Shown piece after piece: positions 45,550 to 53,126 of a DNA stretch of 64,000 nucleotides (position 1 is the stretch's first letter; each line of letters opens with the position of its first letter). The notes below the pieces were generated by a model. It had not been told where the DNA came from. It made no database searches and saw nothing but the letters and a program-made list of their open reading frames with translations. The stretch lies in NCBI GenBank assembly GCA_900543165.1, contig UQQQ01000003.1, positions 6,806 to 70,805 of the forward strand, read 5' to 3'. Origin of the DNA: an uncultured Dialister sp. Lineage in GTDB: Bacteria > Bacillota > Negativicutes > Veillonellales > Dialisteraceae. The position numbers were made by a program, and so were the translations under genes.

Positions 45550-46053
45550 ATGCAAAATGAAAAGGCCATCAGCGCCACCAGTGAAAGAAAACTCATCATC
45601 GACTGCTGTGAGACTGCGCTCCTTGCAGTCCTGATCGCCGTATCCGGTACCTTCCGCATCCCTGGCATCGTGCCCGGGACGGAGTTCCAGCTCTCCGCAC
45701 CGATCGCCGTCGCGATCTGCGGTGTCTTCGGCTTCAAGAAATATATCACGGCGGGGATCCTCGCTTCGCTCATCGGGCTCTCACTCGGGACAGCGACGCT
45801 CCTCAATGTGGCGATCCAGATGTCCTTCCGCTTGGGCGTCGGTGCGCTTTGGCTTGTGACCGGGTCAAACAAACTCTTCTACATCATTTCCGGCCCCATT
45901 GGCACAGCGCTCGCGCGCGTGGTGATGTACTTCCTCCTTGGCAAGGGCCTCACCTTGATGCTCATCGCCGCAGCACCCGGTATGGCTTTCACCGCCGCGA
46001 CCGCGTGGATCTTTGCGAAGGTATTCAAGCGCTGCCGGATCAGCGGTGAATGA
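45550..46053 (+). CDS. Small integral membrane protein, ECF S-component-like
   Basis: A 167-residue protein with five to six predicted helices (CCETALLAVLIAVSGTFRIPG near the start, GLTLMLIAAAPGMAFTAATAW near the end). Size, helix count and alanine/glycine-rich helices resemble substrate-binding subunits of ECF vitamin transporters, but no BioY signature is evident. Its place after bioW and bioF suggests transport of biotin, pimelate or another intermediate; this is inference. AAAAAGGAGAAAATC precedes the ATG. Alternative: an unrelated small membrane protein. Confidence 0.55.
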   Translation: MQNEKAISATSERKLIIDCCETALLAVLIAVSGTFRIPGIVPGTEFQLSAPIAVAICGVFGFKKYITAGILASLIGLSLGTATLLNVAIQMSFRLGVGALWLVTGSNKLFYIISGPIGTALARVVMYFLLGKGLTLMLIAAAPGMAFTAATAWIFAKVFKRCRISGE

Positions 46054-46059
46054 GAGCAG

Positions 46060-46097
46060 AGATTAGTGACTGGTGACTGGTAGCTAGTGACTGGGGA
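46060..46097. repeat. Heptamer array A
   Basis: TTAGTGACTGGTGACTGG-type units 12 bases after the stop codon. Confidence 0.65.
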
Positions 46098-46147
46098 TTA
46101 AGGAAACGCGGATTCAATCGAACAACGATTGAATCCGTGTTTCCTTA
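46098..46147. mobile_element. Minimal MITE: two terminal inverted repeats joined
   Basis: TTAAGGAAACGCGGATTCAA, a five-base centre, and the complementary arm ending GTGTTTCCTTA. Nearly perfect 21-base stem with one mismatch. It lies within an A array and is probably an internal-deletion derivative. Confidence 0.75.
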
Positions 46148-46247
46148 GAATTAGAGACTAGGAGACATCAGACGGTCAGACATTTATTTCTAATCCCTAA
46201 TCCCCCGTCCCCCGTCCCTGGTCACTATATTCCCCTCATAAATCTCC

Positions 46248-46276
46248 TTGACAAGCCTGTTCGTATAGAGTATTCT
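46248..46276 (+). promoter_or_regulatory. Promoter of a candidate small RNA
   Basis: TTGACA (46248-46253), exactly 17 bases, TATTCT (46271-46276). Confidence 0.75.
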
Positions 46277-46279
46277 TTT

Positions 46280-46418
46280 GGTCGTAGAGAAAGGGCGGAG
46301 CAGTATCCCCGGGAGCTGTATCCGAAAAAGCCCTGACGCCGCACGACAAGTATCGCTTGGATTGTCACTGACCGAGACGAATGTACAAGAGCTGCATCCT
46401 CTTGGGATGCCTTTTTTA
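46280..46418 (+). ncRNA. Candidate structured small RNA, about 136 nt
   Basis: Bounded by a consensus promoter and a terminator (GCATCC/GGATGC with T6 at 46393-46418). Near its start TTGGTC can pair with GACCGA at about 46369-46376, which would close the molecule. Inside, GGGC/GCCC encloses two similar halves (GCAGTATCC and GCTGTATCC). No ORF with a ribosome binding site. It does not match 6S, SRP, tmRNA or any riboswitch I know. It could act alone or be a leader for the amino acid permease 350 bases downstream. Confidence 0.55.
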
Positions 46419-46432
46419 TGGCTGCACGCAAA

Positions 46433-46466
46433 GAGCCGCATTCCTTTTGGAGTGCGGCTTTTTTTA
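46433..46466 (+). terminator. Second, tandem terminator
   Basis: GCCGCATTCC/GGAGTGCGGC with a TTTT loop and T7, 15 bases after the first terminator. Confidence 0.8.
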
Positions 46467-46760
46467 TAATTAGGAATGAGGAATTAGGAGGAATGAGGAA
46501 TTAGGAATGGTGGTACGGCGCATCATCATATGAAGGCGCCGAAGTTTTAAAGAAATACTGATTTCTCGCCATGTATAAAACTTCAAGAGTAAAATCTGAT
46601 AACGATTTAATCAGTGTTTCCTTAAGAAAATATCCATTGCTTTTGGCATCGCCCGGTTTTATATTCGCGACGCTTCTAAATTTTATGCGTCGCACCTTCA
46701 TTCCTCATTCCTAATTTATGCCATTCGGCATGGATGACAAATGATGCGTTCTTTTTTGAA
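46467..46760. repeat. MITE fragment and D/E-like modules
   Basis: A 5'-truncated MITE at about 46540-46625 ends TTTAATCAGTGTTTCCTTAA; flanking GGAATGAGGAATTAGG units and D/E-like pieces fill the rest. Confidence 0.6.
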
Positions 46761-46771
46761 AGGAAATCCTC

Positions 46772-48016
46772 ATGTTTTACATTGAAAGCGCTGCACCGGT
46801 GAAGAGCCAGGCAGCAGCCAGCGGACTCAAAACGAGCCGCCTCACCTTCTGTGAAGCGGCGATGATGATCGTCGGATCCACCATCGGATCCGGTGTATTA
46901 GGACTTGCGTATGCTTCGCGGAGAGCGGGCTGGCCGGTGCTTGTCATCTGGCTTGCCGTGGCGGCTTTGATCTCTGCGGTTTCTATGCTCTATGTCGCCG
47001 AGGCATCGCTTAGGACACGCCTGCCCCTGCAGCTCTCGGGGCTTGCCGAGAAGTATATCGGCAAAGCCGGCTCTTGGCTTCTCTTCTTCGCGGTGGGGGC
47101 GACGAGCTTTTGCAGCCTCATCGCCTATACGAATGGCTGCGGGAAAATCCTTGCAGACCTTCTGGGGATTTCCTTCGAGGCGGGGAGTCTGCTCTTCATC
47201 CTGCCTGCGGTCGGCGTCATCTGGTTCGGCCTCAAGGCGACGGGCGTCGCGGAGAAATTCATCAGCAGCGGCATGATCGCGATGCTTCTCGTGCTGGCTG
47301 GCGCTTCTTTCCTCTCTTCACGCGTGCCGGTGGGGGATATCCTCTACGCGGACTGGACGTATGCGATGCCGATCTTCAATATCACGGTCTTCTGCTATGC
47401 GGTGCAGTACATGGTGCCGGAAGTCGCGCGCGGCTTTGCGCACCAGCCGGGGAAACTCGTGCCGTCGATCCTCGCGGGCTTTGTGATTTCCTTCGTGATC
47501 CTTGCGATCGTTCCGCTCTCTGTCTTCCTGATGCTGCCGCTCTCAGAAATCACTGAGGTCGCGTCGCTCTCCTGGGGCCGGGCGCTTTCGCATCCGATCT
47601 TTTACCTGCTGGTGAATGTATTCGCCTTCTGCGCGATGCTGACATCCTTCTGGGTCATTTCGGAAAGTTTCTTGACGAACATGGTCGACCAGTTCAAGCT
47701 GAAGGATGAATTCCATGTCCCGACCAGGATCGCGATGCTCGCCTTCATCGTCCTTCCGCCATTCCTTCTTGCCTTCTTCGGCGCGGTGAGCTTCGTGAAT
47801 GCCATCTTCTTCGCGGGGACGTTCGGCGGCATCATCATGTCCATCCTCCCCGTCTTCATGCTGCGGGGAGCCAGGAAATCGGGAGATATGGATCCCGTCT
47901 GGACCTGCGGCTGGATCGCCGCCCGTCCGATCCAGCACCTCCTCATCGTCATCTTCTCCGCGGCCGGTCTTTACGCGCTGGCCAGCATGGCAGGGATGCT
48001 TCCGGCGGGATGGTAG
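46772..48016 (+). CDS. Amino acid permease, HAAAP/aromatic family
   Basis: A 414-residue protein with eleven predicted helices. The first reads CEAAMMIVGSTIGSGVLGLAY, the family's substrate-site signature (GSxIGSGVL). It resembles tryptophan/tyrosine-specific permeases (Mtr, TyrP) and serine/threonine HAAAP proteins, which use H+ or Na+ to import amino acids. Aromatic specificity would fit the aro cluster 5 kb away but is not shown by the sequence. GAAAGGAAATCCTC precedes the ATG. Confidence 0.8.
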   Translation: MFYIESAAPVKSQAAASGLKTSRLTFCEAAMMIVGSTIGSGVLGLAYASRRAGWPVLVIWLAVAALISAVSMLYVAEASLRTRLPLQLSGLAEKYIGKAGSWLLFFAVGATSFCSLIAYTNGCGKILADLLGISFEAGSLLFILPAVGVIWFGLKATGVAEKFISSGMIAMLLVLAGASFLSSRVPVGDILYADWTYAMPIFNITVFCYAVQYMVPEVARGFAHQPGKLVPSILAGFVISFVILAIVPLSVFLMLPLSEITEVASLSWGRALSHPIFYLLVNVFAFCAMLTSFWVISESFLTNMVDQFKLKDEFHVPTRIAMLAFIVLPPFLLAFFGAVSFVNAIFFAGTFGGIIMSILPVFMLRGARKSGDMDPVWTCGWIAARPIQHLLIVIFSAAGLYALASMAGMLPAGW

Positions 48017-48017
48017 A

Positions 48018-48360
48018 AGAAGGGGTCAGGGTTAGCCCCTAGGGCGCAGCGTCCCCTTGATTACGATTGAAAGCCTCGCTTGAATGAGAAATTAGAAATG
48101 AGAAATGCGAAATGGTGGTGCGGCGCATAAAAGTATAGAAGCGCCGCGAAGTAAAGATAGTGGCGATGCCCAAAGGTAGTATTTACTCACCAGCCTCAAG
48201 TGACTGGTGACTTGAATACTACTTTCGGGCATCGCCCTATATATACTCGCGGCGAAGCCGCCACCACCATTTCTAATTTTTCATTTCTAATTCCTCATTT
48301 GGGCAGAGCTTTCACACGCAATCAAAGGACGGTACGCCCGAGCGGATAACCCTGAACCTG
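48018..48360. repeat. Intergenic mosaic E, D, A, D, E between convergent genes
   Basis: E 48020-48110, D 48110-48180, A 48185-48215, D 48220-48270 and E 48270-48360. The arrangement is nearly symmetrical. No gene seen. Confidence 0.7.
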
Positions 48361-48363
48361 CAC

Positions 48364-49101
48364 TCACATGACTTTTAATGATTCCATCCCAATTTCCAGT
48401 GCAGCATTTCTTCCGTAGTAGCCCCAGCCGCGCTGGTCGTGGGAGAGAGCGGCGAGCGTGTCTGCGGTGAAGAGGATCTGTGCGAATTCCTTCCCGCGGA
48501 AGCGGGCGCACGCAGCGAGTGCTGCGGCTTCCATATCGACGACGTTACAGCCTGCCCTGCGGCGGGCTTTTATTTTTTCCTTCGTCTCGCGAAAGAAGCC
48601 GTCGCTTGTCCATGTGACAGCAGGCGTGAAGGGGATGCCCTTCTCCTTCATCCATGCCTCGATACGAAGGCGCGGTGCTTCATCGAAGGAAATCCAGTCT
48701 CCAGCCTCCTGATAGTGGAAGGACGTCCCTTCCTCGCGGAAGGCTTTTTCTACGGGGAGGAAGGCGTTCTCCGGCAGGTCAGTGAGCGCGCCGCAGCAGC
48801 CTATGGCGAGGATCTTTTCTCCGCCATAGGCATAGAGACGCTCCTCCATCAGAACGGCCGCAGGCGCACCGACGGGGGCCTGCATGAGCGCGATGGGGCC
48901 GGCGGGCGTTTGGATCTCATAGATGGGGAAACTTTTTGTGATCGAGGCGAAGTATCCGAGGGGCACTCCGCCTTTTTCCATGGCAAAACGCTCGATGCGT
49001 GCTTCGCTTAGGAAGGCGAAGAGGCAGCGGGCGGGCAGGCGGAGGGAAAGATGTTCGAAGTCCGGAGCGATGAGCCCCGGCGCGGGATCAAATGGGGTCA
49101 T
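48364..49101 (-). CDS. Nucleoside phosphorylase-family protein
   Basis: A 245-residue member of the purine nucleoside/uridine phosphorylase superfamily. It has the GCCGALTDLPENAFLPV phosphate/sugar-site segment and the late VVDMEAAALAACARFRG helix with the ribose-binding Met-Glu. It splits a nucleoside using phosphate or water; the base is not predictable. ATG 49101 is preferred (AAAGG upstream); longer in-frame extensions read repeat sequence. It lies downstream of the FliB-like gene on the same strand. Confidence 0.8.
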   Translation of the reverse strand: MTPFDPAPGLIAPDFEHLSLRLPARCLFAFLSEARIERFAMEKGGVPLGYFASITKSFPIYEIQTPAGPIALMQAPVGAPAAVLMEERLYAYGGEKILAIGCCGALTDLPENAFLPVEKAFREEGTSFHYQEAGDWISFDEAPRLRIEAWMKEKGIPFTPAVTWTSDGFFRETKEKIKARRRAGCNVVDMEAAALAACARFRGKEFAQILFTADTLAALSHDQRGWGYYGRNAALEIGMESLKVM

Positions 49102-49119
49102 GATGGAGGCCTTTCTGAC

Positions 49120-49165
49120 GATGACTGGTGGCTGGTGACTGGTGACTAGTGACTGGGGATTAGGA
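49120..49165. repeat. Heptamer array A overlapping the FliB-like 3' end
   Basis: GGTGACTGGTGACTAGTGAC-type units; the last codons of the minus-strand FliB-like gene (FLIPSH-stop) are read from this array. Confidence 0.75.
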
Positions 49166-50078
49166 AATGAGAAGTCAGCTCCTCGATCTGATTTCTCCAA
49201 TTATCCGTATCGTACTCGATCTGCTCCGACCAGCGGGAGACGGCGCGGAAGGGATCTTTTGTGTGCACGGCCTCAAGGTAGATGAAGAGCGTACTCTCCT
49301 CGGCAAACCGGGCGAGTACGGAGACGGGAACGGCGGGCTGATCCCAGTCTTCGGGGCTGGCAAGGTCCAGCTGGCGATAGAGGATGTATTGGTAGATGGC
49401 ATCCCAGAATCCCGCAGGGACTTTGGGCGGGTGCGCCTTGGCCTCGTTCACCAGCTCTTCGGCGTGCGCCTGCATCCATGCGAGGTCCCTTGTCCACGCG
49501 GCATCGATGGGCTCCGTGCCTTCCATCGCGCGCAGCATGGCGGATACGGATTTCATGGAAAGGTCGAGGGTGAAATGGCATTCTTTGTCGGAAAGGGACA
49601 GAAGCAGTTCATCCATGAGCTGGGAAAATGTCACGGTCATGCCGTCATACCCGGCTGCTTCCGGATCCTGAAGATCGAATGTGAGGGGCAGGTGCTCGGC
49701 GATCTGTTCTACCGTGCGCTCACAGCAGAGCCCCGTACCCGAGAGCTCGGCGCCGCATGGATATTTGTAGAAACGCGGGTGCTCCCGGCAGATGTCGCAG
49801 AGCGCATCCTCGCCGAGCTCCAGTACCAGACGGCAGAGGCCGGCTTTGTTCAGGAAATGGCAGTAGCCTTTCTCGTTCAGCGTAAAACAGGTGGAACCAT
49901 CCTCCGACGTTCCCATCCATTGCCGGATCTCCTGACACAGCGGGCTCTTGAGCGTTTGGTAATAGTCCTTCGTGTCTTCGTCGATGTCGATCTCCCATGT
50001 CTGGCAGCAGGTGTGCCGGCAAGCGCCTGCCTTGCAGCGGAAGTCAGGGAAGAATGTGGGGAAAATGGTCAGGGACAT
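49146..50078 (-). CDS. fliB: FliB-like lysine-N-methylase family protein
   Basis: A 310-residue protein with the cysteine cluster of the FliB/YkgJ type: CKAGACRHTCCQTW near residue 15, CHFLNKAGLCRL and CDICREHPRFYKYPCG further on. FliB methylates flagellin lysines and is thought to carry a metal cluster. No flagellar gene is in the window and many relatives occur in non-flagellated Firmicutes, so another protein may be modified. ATG 50078 (GAAGG eight bases upstream) is chosen over 50096. The C-terminal residues come from repeat A. Confidence 0.75.
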   Translation of the reverse strand: MSLTIFPTFFPDFRCKAGACRHTCCQTWEIDIDEDTKDYYQTLKSPLCQEIRQWMGTSEDGSTCFTLNEKGYCHFLNKAGLCRLVLELGEDALCDICREHPRFYKYPCGAELSGTGLCCERTVEQIAEHLPLTFDLQDPEAAGYDGMTVTFSQLMDELLLSLSDKECHFTLDLSMKSVSAMLRAMEGTEPIDAAWTRDLAWMQAHAEELVNEAKAHPPKVPAGFWDAIYQYILYRQLDLASPEDWDQPAVPVSVLARFAEESTLFIYLEAVHTKDPFRAVSRWSEQIEYDTDNWRNQIEELTSHFLIPSH

Positions 50079-50099
50079 GGGGATGCCTTCTTTCAAAAA

Positions 50100-50365
50100 A
50101 TAAGGGTTCAGGGTTGTGGTGGCGGCTTTGCCGCAGTATAAATAATGGCGATGCCAGAAAGTCTCTTGATAGCAGGCTTCCCTCGTATCATCAGCCTTCC
50201 CCTCGAGGGGAAGGTGCCCCGAAGGGGCGGATAGGGGGTGACTTTGGTAGGAAAGATGAATGACCGAAAGAGCCCTAATGACTGGAGTGCCAGCTCATGG
50301 CACTGCCATTTCTCATGCAAGCGAGACTTTCAACTGTCATCAAGGACGGCACGCCCCAGGGGCTA
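50100..50365. repeat. Intergenic mosaic D, C, E fragment
   Basis: D 50115-50155, C 50180-50260 and E-like 50300-50365. Confidence 0.65.
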
Positions 50366-50773
50366 AATTAACTTTCCTTCCAGATGATCCATCTCGTGCT
50401 GGATGACTTCTGCGACGAAGCCCTTGAATTTCTTTTTCTTCACGCGGAAGAGCTCATCGCGATACTTGATCTCGATTTCCTCATAGCGCGTGGTCTTTCG
50501 CTCGCCGGAAAGGGAGAGGCAGCCCTCTTCGGCCTCATAGGGACGGGCAGCGGAGAGGCGCTCGGGATTGTACATGACGACGATATCCTTCCCCTGACGG
50601 AAGGCGATGATGGCTTTCGCAAAGCCGATCATGTTCGCAGCGAGCCCCGCGCAGGTGTCTCTATGGGCGGCGAGGGTGTCTTTCAGGTCTTCGGCGATGG
50701 CCTTGTCCTCGCGAGCGGCGGGCGCGGCCTTCTGCTGAAGAAATATGATGTCTTTCACAATGTCTCTTTTCAT
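50363..50773 (-). CDS. def: Peptide deformylase paralog
   Basis: A 136-residue deformylase, which removes the formyl group from nascent proteins. The three motifs are CAGLAANMIG, EGCLS (metal-binding Cys) and QHEMDHLEG (HExxH-type metal site with catalytic Glu). In motif 1 the usual Gln (GLAAPQVG) is replaced by Met, as in the short second deformylases of some Gram-positives; activity is therefore uncertain. ATG 50773 has AAAGGATATCTC upstream. It diverges from the flavoprotein gene. Confidence 0.82.
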   Translation of the reverse strand: MKRDIVKDIIFLQQKAAPAAREDKAIAEDLKDTLAAHRDTCAGLAANMIGFAKAIIAFRQGKDIVVMYNPERLSAARPYEAEEGCLSLSGERKTTRYEEIEIKYRDELFRVKKKKFKGFVAEVIQHEMDHLEGKLI

Positions 50774-50908
50774 GAGATATCCTTTCTGAGGGAGGGGGAA
50801 CGTGGTAAAATGGGGAAAAGGGGTCACCGGCCTGTTTGGGAGAGTCCTTTTGAACCGGCAGGACCCATTGAATCTGCTTTTTTCTATTATACGAAAGAAG
50901 GAATCATT

Positions 50909-51469
50909 ATGGCAAAGGTTATTGTAATTTCCGGTCATCCGCATCTGGAACGTTCCATCATGAACAAGACCATTCTGGAAGAATTGAAAAAGGCTGCCGA
51001 AGGCGGTGCATCGATCGCGATCGATGATATCGCAGAGAAGGGCTGCTGCCATTTGGATGTGGCAGCGGAGCAGGCTCTTCTGAAAGAAGCGGACACCATC
51101 GTCTTCCAGTTCCCTGTCTACTGGTTCAATGCACCGGCCATGCTGAAGCACTGGTACGAAGAAGTCTTTACTCCGGGCTTCGCACACGGCGAAGGTGCGA
51201 TCGGGCTTAAGGGTAAAAAGCTCATCATCTCTGCGACGGCCGGCGCTCCGGACGGCGCGTACAGCACCGCCGGCATGGGCCATACGCTCGATGAATTCTT
51301 CGATAACTTCTATGTCATGGCGGCTATGACCGGTATGGAAATGGCCAAGCCGATCCTAACCTATGGCGCGATGTTCATCCCGGGCGTTTCCACCGAGGCT
51401 GACAAAGAGAAGCTCGTCGCGCTCGCCAAGGAGCATGCGAAGAAGCTGCTTGAGGAAATCGGGGACTAG
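50909..51469 (+). CDS. NAD(P)H:quinone reductase-like flavodoxin-fold protein
   Basis: A 186-residue protein of the KefF/MdaB/NQO1 family. GHPHLERSIMNKTILEEL binds the flavin phosphate, QFPVYWFNAPAMLKHW and TAGAPDGAYSTAG flank the isoalloxazine ring. It carries out two-electron reduction of quinones with NAD(P)H, a detoxifying or redox-balancing role. ATG 50909 has AAAGAAGGAATC upstream and a TATTAT-like -10. The stop TAG lies at the edge of an A array; a strong terminator follows. Confidence 0.82.
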   Translation: MAKVIVISGHPHLERSIMNKTILEELKKAAEGGASIAIDDIAEKGCCHLDVAAEQALLKEADTIVFQFPVYWFNAPAMLKHWYEEVFTPGFAHGEGAIGLKGKKLIISATAGAPDGAYSTAGMGHTLDEFFDNFYVMAAMTGMEMAKPILTYGAMFIPGVSTEADKEKLVALAKEHAKKLLEEIGD

Positions 51470-51531
51470 GGACTGGTAGCTGGTGACTAGTGACTAGGAT
51501 TACTTTTTCTGTTCTTACACGGATTTCCCAA

Positions 51532-51575
51532 CCAAAAAGTCCCGCTGCTTCGTAAGAAGCGGCGGGACTTTTTGG
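51532..51575. terminator. Strong bidirectional terminator
   Basis: CCAAAAAGTCCCGC pairs with GCGGGACTTTTTGG, with an inner GCTTCGTAAGAAGC hairpin. It ends both the flavoprotein gene and possible readthrough from the right. Confidence 0.9.
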
Positions 51576-51579
51576 TCTG

Positions 51580-51675
51580 AAGTCTGAAGTCTGAAGTCTC
51601 AAAGTCTCGGTGTCCAGAAATCCTAATCCCCAGCTATTAATCCCTAGCCACCAGTCACTAGTCCCCAGTCCCCAT
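51580..51675. repeat. TCTGAAG units and heptamer array A
   Basis: Three tandem TCTGAAG units at 51578-51600, then A at 51620-51672 up to the stop of the minus-strand gene. Confidence 0.65.
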
Positions 51676-52175
51676 CACAGCGAGAATCCGTCTGTGGCAT
51701 CGCCCGGTTTATCGAGACGGCGGGCGACGTCTTCGTAGCATTCACCCAGATGGAAGACGAGGACATTCAGCGTGTCGCGGATGGTCTCGGGGTCGAAGTG
51801 TTCGTTCGTGTAGGTCACGCAGACATCGAGGAAGACGTTGTCATCGCTGCCGATCGTGTATTTCACGATGGCATGCTCCCCATTCAGCTTGTTCAGGAAA
51901 GGGACGAAGGTCTTTCTGGCCGGGCCCTTCGGCGCGGTGCCGAGGTGGATGCGGATCAGGGTGTACATGCTGTTGTCCGTGATGACAGCGCAGACCAGCC
52001 GGTGCTTGCCCGCAGGCAGCGCGGTCATGAAGACGACCGTGTCGTAGGAGTCATGTGCATCTTGACGGCGGAAGAAATTCAGCCCTTCCTTCTTGAGGTA
52101 GGACTCGAATGCATCTGCTTTGAGATTTTTTTTGAAATTGCCTTTCGTCGGGAATGGAATCGTATTGTCAGCCAT
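51675..52175 (-). CDS. Hypothetical protein, YbjN-like
   Basis: A 166-residue soluble protein. Alternating beta strands (DTVVFMTALPAGKHRLVCAVI, HAIVKYTIGSDDNVFLDVCVTY) and a C-terminal helix recall the YbjN/type III chaperone-like fold, known for regulatory proteins, but the match is only by general layout. AAAGGCTCTCTC precedes ATG 52175. No operon partner. Confidence 0.55.
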   Translation of the reverse strand: MADNTIPFPTKGNFKKNLKADAFESYLKKEGLNFFRRQDAHDSYDTVVFMTALPAGKHRLVCAVITDNSMYTLIRIHLGTAPKGPARKTFVPFLNKLNGEHAIVKYTIGSDDNVFLDVCVTYTNEHFDPETIRDTLNVLVFHLGECYEDVARRLDKPGDATDGFSL

Positions 52176-52249
52176 GAGAGAGCCTTTCTGCACCATGTGC
52201 GGAGAAATTTTTAATGTGACTTTATTATAGCGGTTCGAGGGGCAGGGGG

Positions 52250-52530
52250 CAAGGCTTTGCAGCTGCCTGTAGATCGCGTTTGAACGCCTCGATTGAATGA
52301 GAAATTAGAAATGCGAAATGGTGGTACGGCGCATAACAATATAGAAGCGCCGCGGAGTATAGATGGTGGCGATGCCCGCTTGAGACGTTAGACTTGGAGA
52401 CCAGGAGATTTTAGAAGTCAGAAGCCTGAAGTCTAAAATCTGAAGTCTCCCGTCTCCTAGTCTATTAGTCTATTAGTCTATTAGTCTCTTAGTCTCCTAG
52501 TCACAAGTCACTAGTCACACTAGTCACGCT
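52250..52530. repeat. Intergenic mosaic E, D, A
   Basis: E 52255-52320, D 52320-52380 and an unusually long A-like array 52385-52530 made of GAAGTCTAAA, CTATTAGT and CACTAGT units. Confidence 0.65.
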
Positions 52531-52549
52531 ACGCCCCCAATAAATTTTC

Positions 52550-52578
52550 TTGACAATCCTAAAGGCGCTGGCTATACT
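52550..52578 (+). promoter_or_regulatory. Strong promoter of the Tyr-rich small ORF
   Basis: TTGACA (52550-52555), exactly 17 bases, TATACT (52573-52578). Confidence 0.88.
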
Positions 52579-52610
52579 TGGTATAACTTCGAACGAAAGG
52601 AAGAACCACC

Positions 52611-52733
52611 ATGAGACAGATCTCTGACACCATGAGAACTGCATATGCGTATGACTTTACCGTCAGCTATTATTATGGCTGCGGCTATTTGGCGTACACG
52701 AATTCTCATGAGCGTATCACCCCTTCCAGATAA
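52611..52733 (+). CDS. 40-residue tyrosine-rich peptide, possible attenuation leader of the aro cluster
   Basis: The ORF starts with ATG 52611 after GAAAGGAAGAACCACC, 33 bases from a consensus promoter, and ends at TAA 52733; a terminator follows. Seven of 40 residues are Tyr (positions 12, 14, 20, 21, 22, 26, 29), one is Phe. A run of three TAT codons lies at positions 20-22. Next on the same strand is aroF, the first gene of the aromatic cluster. Codons for the end product in a short ORF before a terminator are the hallmark of ribosome-mediated attenuation. I could not find a clear antiterminator pairing, and aroF starts 390 bases further on, so a free-standing small protein remains possible. 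Confidence 0.7.
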   Translation: MRQISDTMRTAYAYDFTVSYYYGCGYLAYTNSHERITPSR

Positions 52734-52749
52734 GCAGGATAGGAATCGA

Positions 52750-52780
52750 GGACAGGCCCACGAGAGCCTGTCCTTTTTTG
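52750..52780 (+). terminator. Terminator after the Tyr-rich ORF
   Basis: Perfect GGACAGGC/GCCTGTCC stem with a CCACGAGA loop and a T6 run. Confidence 0.88.
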
Positions 52781-52784
52781 TTAG

Positions 52785-53045
52785 GGGAATGGTTCAGGGT
52801 TAGCCCGTGGGGTGTGTCGCCCTTTGATTGTGAATGAAACTTTGTCTGAATGAGGAATTAGGAATGAGGAATTAGGAATGGTGGTGCGGCGCATAAAAAT
52901 CAGAAGCGCCGCGGAGTATAAATAGTGGCGATGCCCAAAGGCGGTATTCAAGTCACCAGTCACTAGTCACTAGTCACTCCTAATCCCTAATCCCCAGCCA
53001 CTCATCCTTCATCCCCGCTTTCAAACGTAGTTTGTGGGCGTCCCC
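52785..53045. repeat. Intergenic mosaic E, D, A
   Basis: E 52790-52880, D 52880-52945 and A 52950-53010. E is in the orientation opposite to that usual before a + strand gene. Confidence 0.65.
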
Positions 53046-53097
53046 TGAATCCATAAATCCATTTCTTTCGAAGAACGTATACCGTAGGATAGAAGCA

Positions 53098-53111
53098 TTG
53101 CCTGAAGGCAA
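53098..53111 (+). other. Small hairpin before the aroF ribosome binding site
   Basis: TTGCCT-GA-AGGCAA ends two bases before AGAGGAGG. Possibly a minor influence on initiation. Confidence 0.35.
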
Positions 53112-53126
53112 AGAGGAGGAATTCGT

